Assembly (NCBI RefSeq): GCF_000340435.2
Contig: NZ_CP011883.2
Span: forward strand, 3,456,687 to 3,520,686
Reading direction: 5' to 3'
Length of the DNA: 64,000 bases
Source of the DNA: Mycobacterium haemophilum DSM 44634
Lineage (GTDB): Bacteria > Actinomycetota > Actinomycetes > Mycobacteriales > Mycobacteriaceae
In this document: positions 60,920 to 64,000 of the stretch, in pieces
How positions within the stretch are numbered: position 1 is the stretch's first letter
Layout of the letters: the number at the start of each line of letters is the position of its first letter
The notes under the pieces: generated by a model
Seen by the model: the letters and a program-made list of their open reading frames with translations, nothing else
Database searches by the model: none
Told to the model about the DNA's origin: nothing
Program-made: the position numbers and the translations under genes

Positions 60920-62020
60920 TCAGCTACCGAACGCGGTCGCGAAGAACTGCGCTGCGGCCTCGGCAATCTCGGTGTGGATTGCGTGGCGGTTCACCCTCGG
61001 AGCGTCGATGCACGCCTCGGGAAACTCATCGCGTCCCCGCTGGTTGCACTCATTGCCGAAAACCTCGTGGTCGACGTCGCCGGGTAGGACATTGAGCTTG
61101 GCGCCCGAAATGTTGGCGGCTGCGAATTCGGCGTTCTCCTTGGGCGGTGTCTGGGTGTCATGGGCTCCGACGGTGATATAGCTGGGCACCCTCACCTGAT
61201 GCAGGCCAGCCGCGTCCATACCGAAGTCTTGGAGAACGCCGGGGGCCATCGCGAAAACTGCTTTGATTCGCGGGTCGGCGACGTCAAGAGCTGGGGCGGC
61301 GTCCAGCGGTAGCTGGTCGCGGATATCGGCCGGGATCGCCAAATTGTTTTTGACGCCCTGCTGGAAAGACAGGAACTTCTCGGCGTTGACTCGCGCACCG
61401 CCGATCCACAGCGAGGTGAATCCCCCCTGCGAGTGCCCGGCCACCCCGATCCGTTCCGGGTCCACCAGCCGACCCCAAAACGAGTCACCAACAATGAAAT
61501 TCGCGGTCAAAGTCAAATCCTTTGGCCGCTGCCACAGCTTGCTGGTTAGGTACTCGATGCTGGAATCGTAGGTGTTGGCGCGGTAGTGATTGAGTGCGGC
61601 CACGACGTACCCGCGGCTGGCCAGTGCCTGAGCAAACCACGCGTACTGCAGCCCGGTACTGCCGCGGCCGTGCGAGAACAAGATCAGCGGATGCCGGTGA
61701 CCGTCGAGCACCGGCGGCAGCTCGCGGTAGAAGTCCAGGTTGGTGAAAAACGGCATTGGGAACGGCTTGTCCGCGGGACCTGGGGCCTGAGCTGGGTAAA
61801 AGATGTTCAGTGCGAGGTGGCGCGCACCCACTTGGGGGTTGCTGTCGTCGATGAAGCTGACCTGCCGCAGGCCGACTCGGTACGTCGGCATCGGCGTCGG
61901 CGCCACCCGGGTGTTTTCGGTGCACGAGGTCAGCGCACCCCAGGGCAGGAAGCCCGCCACGATGAGAACGACGACGCTGCGCAGGGTGGCCGTGAAGCAA
62001 AGCGGCCCAGTCGAACCCAC
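60920..62020 (-). CDS. Exported alpha/beta hydrolase, PAF-acetylhydrolase-like lipoprotein
   Basis: 366 residues. The N-terminus has a hydrophobic segment ending LTSC, Cys33 in a lipobox-like setting. The catalytic serine lies in GVAGHSQGGFTS; PLILFSHGRGSTGLQYAWFA forms the oxyanion loop. HDTQTPP and DVDHEVFG are likely to hold the acid and histidine. Such enzymes are secreted lipases or cutinase-like esterases. It starts with GTG that overlaps the cspB stop by one base. In H37Rv a PE_PGRS gene occupies this place. Confidence 0.85.
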   Translation of the reverse strand: MGSTGPLCFTATLRSVVVLIVAGFLPWGALTSCTENTRVAPTPMPTYRVGLRQVSFIDDSNPQVGARHLALNIFYPAQAPGPADKPFPMPFFTNLDFYRELPPVLDGHRHPLILFSHGRGSTGLQYAWFAQALASRGYVVAALNHYRANTYDSSIEYLTSKLWQRPKDLTLTANFIVGDSFWGRLVDPERIGVAGHSQGGFTSLWIGGARVNAEKFLSFQQGVKNNLAIPADIRDQLPLDAAPALDVADPRIKAVFAMAPGVLQDFGMDAAGLHQVRVPSYITVGAHDTQTPPKENAEFAAANISGAKLNVLPGDVDHEVFGNECNQRGRDEFPEACIDAPRVNRHAIHTEIAEAAAQFFATAFGS

Positions 62021-62430
62021 TAGGCGTCGAGTTCGCGGGCCACCGCCTTGACCACCTCGGATACCCGCCTGGCCGTCTTGCGGTCCGGGTAGCGGCCTTT
62101 ACGCAACTCGGGCTGCACCGTGCTCTCCAGCAAAGTGATCATGTCTTCGACCATGCCGTGCAGCTCATCCGGGCTGTGCCGGTGCTCGGCCGGCGCCTCG
62201 CGGCGCGCCTGGCGAGCGAGGCTCGGTGGCGGATCAATCAGCTTGAGGCTTAATGCCTGCGGTCCGCGCCGGCCAGAAGCCACGCCGAATTCCACCCGTT
62301 GCCCGGCTTTGAGCCCCTCGACACCCGCGGGCAACGCCGACGAACGAACGTAGACGTCTTCGCCATCCTCCTGCGAGAGGAAGCCGAACCCCTTGTCGGC
62401 GTCGTACCACTTCACCTTGCCGGTCGGCAC
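62020..62430 (-). CDS. cspB: Cold-shock-like protein CspB
   Basis: 136 residues (135 in H37Rv). The cold-shock domain at the N-terminus has GKVKWYDADKGFGFLSQEDG followed by DVYVRSSAL, containing RNP1 (KGFGFL) and RNP2 (VYVRSS). The C-terminal half, with DELHGMVEDMITLLESTVQP then ELRKGRYPDRKTARRVSEVV, is a conserved mycobacterial helical extension. GTG 62430 is chosen because VPTGKVKWYD starts the family; the longer frame from 62619 has no support. Divergent from Rv0870c and followed by the hydrolase. Confidence 0.94.
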   Translation of the reverse strand: MPTGKVKWYDADKGFGFLSQEDGEDVYVRSSALPAGVEGLKAGQRVEFGVASGRRGPQALSLKLIDPPPSLARQARREAPAEHRHSPDELHGMVEDMITLLESTVQPELRKGRYPDRKTARRVSEVVKAVARELDA

Positions 62431-62479
62431 TGGTCTCACCTGCTTGTCTGACAGATCACTAAGATGGACAACAGAATAA

Positions 62480-62505
62480 GCGTCCCGCCTGCGCGGGCGG
62501 GACGC
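62480..62505. promoter_or_regulatory. Hairpin in the cspB 5' region
   Basis: GCGTCCCGCC (62480-62489) pairs with GGCGGGACGC (62496-62505), a perfect 10-bp stem with a six-base loop. It lies about 50 bases upstream of the cspB GTG and may be in its leader mRNA, or in the divergent promoter. Confidence 0.6.
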
Positions 62506-62596
62506 GATGTTGGTTTCTGATTCTACTCGGGCGGTTGCCCGCGAAGCACCCAGATTAGCCGTTACTCGGTAGGGTGGCATTACCGCTGGAGGAGAT

Positions 62597-63001
62597 ATGC
62601 GTCTGATCTTGAACGTCATCTGGCTGGTTTTCGGTGGCCTTTGGCTGGCTCTTGGCTACCTGCTCGCAGCGGTTATCAGCTTCTTGCTCATCGTCACCAT
62701 CCCCTTCGGCGTCGCGGCCCTGCGCATCGCGTCATACGCGTTGTGGCCATTCGGCCGGACGATCGTCGACAAGCCCGGCGCCGGCGCGGGCGCTTTCGTC
62801 GGCAACGTCATCTGGGTACTGCTGTTTGGGATGTGGCTGGCGATCGGACATCTGGTCAGTGCCGCGGCGATGGCGGTCACGATCATCGGGATTCCGCTGG
62901 CCCTGGCCAACCTCAAGCTCATCCCGGTTTCGCTGGTTCCGCTGGGCAAAGACATCGTCGACGTCGGCTCGTCAACTCGATTCGAGCGGGTACCCGGATG
63001 A
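62597..63001 (+). CDS. YccF-family (DUF307) membrane protein (Rv0870c-like)
   Basis: 134 residues with two pairs of membrane helices in a tandem arrangement: LNVIWLVFGGLWLALGYLLA and VGNVIWVLLFGMWLAIGHLV start each repeat. Both contain the NVIW...G-W-A motif of YccF. ATG 62597 follows GGAGGAG. The stop overlaps the moaA2 start by two bases (ATGA), suggesting co-translation. Function unknown. Confidence 0.92.
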   Translation: MRLILNVIWLVFGGLWLALGYLLAAVISFLLIVTIPFGVAALRIASYALWPFGRTIVDKPGAGAGAFVGNVIWVLLFGMWLAIGHLVSAAAMAVTIIGIPLALANLKLIPVSLVPLGKDIVDVGSSTRFERVPG

Positions 63002-64000
63002 CGCTGACCGCGCTGGGAGTGCCGACAGTACCTGGCCGCACGCAAAGCCGGGTGAATGACCACGCCGCCGCTCGGGACGTACCAACCGATGGCCCACTAG
63101 TGGACACCTTCGACAGGGTAGCCACCGACCTGCGGGTATCGCTGACCGACCGCTGCAATCTGCGGTGCAGCTATTGCATGCCGGCAGCAGGCCTGGATTG
63201 GCTACCTGCCCAGCAACTGCTGCGGCCCGACGAGCTCGCCAGGTTGATGCGCATTGCCGTCACCCGGCTCGGTGTCACCAGCGTGCGGTTCACCGGTGGT
63301 GAGCCGCTGTTGGCCCGCCACCTCGAAGAGGTCGTCGCAGCGGCGGCCAGTCTGCGGCCCCGCCCGGAGATCTCGTTGACCACCAACGGTGTAGGACTGG
63401 CCAGGAGGGCTTTCGCTCTGGCTGACGCAGGCCTGGACCGGGTCAACGTGTCGATGGACAGCGTGGACCAGGCCCGTTTTGCGGCCATCACCCGCCGGGA
63501 CCGACTCGCTGACGTGGTGGCCGGCTTAGCCGCCGCCAAGGAAGCAGGTCTAGCGCCGGTCAAGGTGAATGCGGTGCTGGATCCGACGAGCGGCCGCGAC
63601 GATGTCGTCGAGCTGTTGCGGTTCTGCCTGGACCACAGCTATCAGTTGCGGGTCATCGAGCAGATGCCGCTGGACGCGGGGCACCAGTGGCGGCGGGAGA
63701 CCGCACTGAGCGCCGACGACGTGCTAGCCGCACTACGGCCCCACTTCCGGCTGCGGCCCGACCCGGCGCCGCGTGGTTCGGCTCCGGCCGAGCTCTGGCT
63801 GGTCGACACCGGCCCCGGCACGCCGACCGGAAAGTTTGGCGTCATCGCGTCGGTGTCGCACGCCTTCTGCGCGAGCTGTGACCGCACCCGGCTGACGGCC
63901 GACGGCCAAATCCGCAGCTGTCTGTTCTCAAGTGAGGAGACCGACCTACGCGGACTGCTGCGCAGCAACGCGGACGACGAGACGATCGAAACAGCGTGGC
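62998..64000 (+). CDS. moaA2: Molybdenum cofactor biosynthesis radical-SAM protein MoaA2, cut by window edge
   Basis: The visible 334 residues cover most of the protein (H37Rv MoaA2 about 360 aa). The radical-SAM cluster motif is CNLRCSYC after SLTDR. FTGGEPLL and LTTNG follow. A second 4Fe-4S cluster is bound by AFCASCDRTRLTADGQIRSC near the end. It converts GTP to a cyclic pyranopterin precursor together with MoaC. The start overlaps the YccF gene. The frame runs to the edge with no internal stop codon that I can see. Confidence 0.95.
   Translation, partial: MTLTALGVPTVPGRTQSRVNDHAAARDVPTDGPLVDTFDRVATDLRVSLTDRCNLRCSYCMPAAGLDWLPAQQLLRPDELARLMRIAVTRLGVTSVRFTGGEPLLARHLEEVVAAAASLRPRPEISLTTNGVGLARRAFALADAGLDRVNVSMDSVDQARFAAITRRDRLADVVAGLAAAKEAGLAPVKVNAVLDPTSGRDDVVELLRFCLDHSYQLRVIEQMPLDAGHQWRRETALSADDVLAALRPHFRLRPDPAPRGSAPAELWLVDTGPGTPTGKFGVIASVSHAFCASCDRTRLTADGQIRSCLFSSEETDLRGLLRSNADDETIETAW

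Overview
The window is a high-GC actinobacterial chromosome segment from a slow-growing Mycobacterium close to the M. tuberculosis complex. Most proteins are near-identical in length and motifs to M. tuberculosis H37Rv proteins (PrrA/PrrB, ArfA-B-C, GltA2, CitA, FprB, SerC, CspB, MoaA2, CtpE, EchA6, AccD3), and the order follows H37Rv Rv0926c down to Rv0869c. Rv numbers are from memory, not a search. I cannot name the species. It is probably not M. tuberculosis itself, because PPE13, PE_PGRS15, PE7/PPE14 and the Rv0909 antitoxin are missing from their expected places and other genes sit there instead.

Region 1 (1-2.6 kb): end of an Rv0926c-like dehydrogenase, the manganese transporter mntH and a gamma-glutamylcyclotransferase-like gene whose tail looks broken. 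Region 2 (2.6-16 kb): a block absent from this place in H37Rv. It holds an F420-type oxidoreductase, B12-dependent ribonucleotide reductase nrdZ with its DUF1918 partner, a LipL-like esterase, RtcB RNA ligase with archease, a CapA-like phosphatase, a phosphoribosyltransferase-hydrolase fusion, two small proteins and a PolX-PHP DNA repair enzyme. Several are homologues of known DosR (hypoxia/dormancy) genes, and I see at least one good and several weaker DosR-like palindromes upstream of them. Region 3 (16-20.3 kb): a tRNA-Arg(CCT) followed by an IS481-type remnant with four direct repeats, an uncharacterised two-gene module, degraded fragments and a small protein with a PPE-SVP-like tail. This is the recombination-prone part of the window.

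Region 4 (20.3-33 kb): conserved lipid and envelope genes. A thiolase and carotenoid oxygenase are on the plus strand. A long minus-strand run goes from echA6 through a metallo-beta-lactamase-fold enzyme, a penicillin-binding-type lipoprotein and ctpE to small genes. echA6 and accD3 diverge from a 26-bp intergenic region that appears to hold two mirrored leaderless promoters. Region 5 (33-41.3 kb): a TetR regulator with a flavin dehydrogenase, the prrAB two-component system, the arfABC operon and a phytoene-dehydrogenase-like flavoprotein.

Region 6 (41.3-50.9 kb): two citrate synthases flanking pdxH (whose 5' end contains a tandem 57-bp palindromic repeat), ferredoxin reductase fprB with an AurF-like diiron enzyme, serC and the septation gene sepH. 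Region 7 (50.9-64 kb): small membrane proteins, a SPOUT RNA methyltransferase with a MarR regulator, an MFS transporter, a glutathionyl-hydroquinone-reductase-like enzyme, an amino-acid permease, fadE10, a secreted alpha/beta hydrolase, cspB and the start of the molybdopterin gene moaA2, cut by the window edge.
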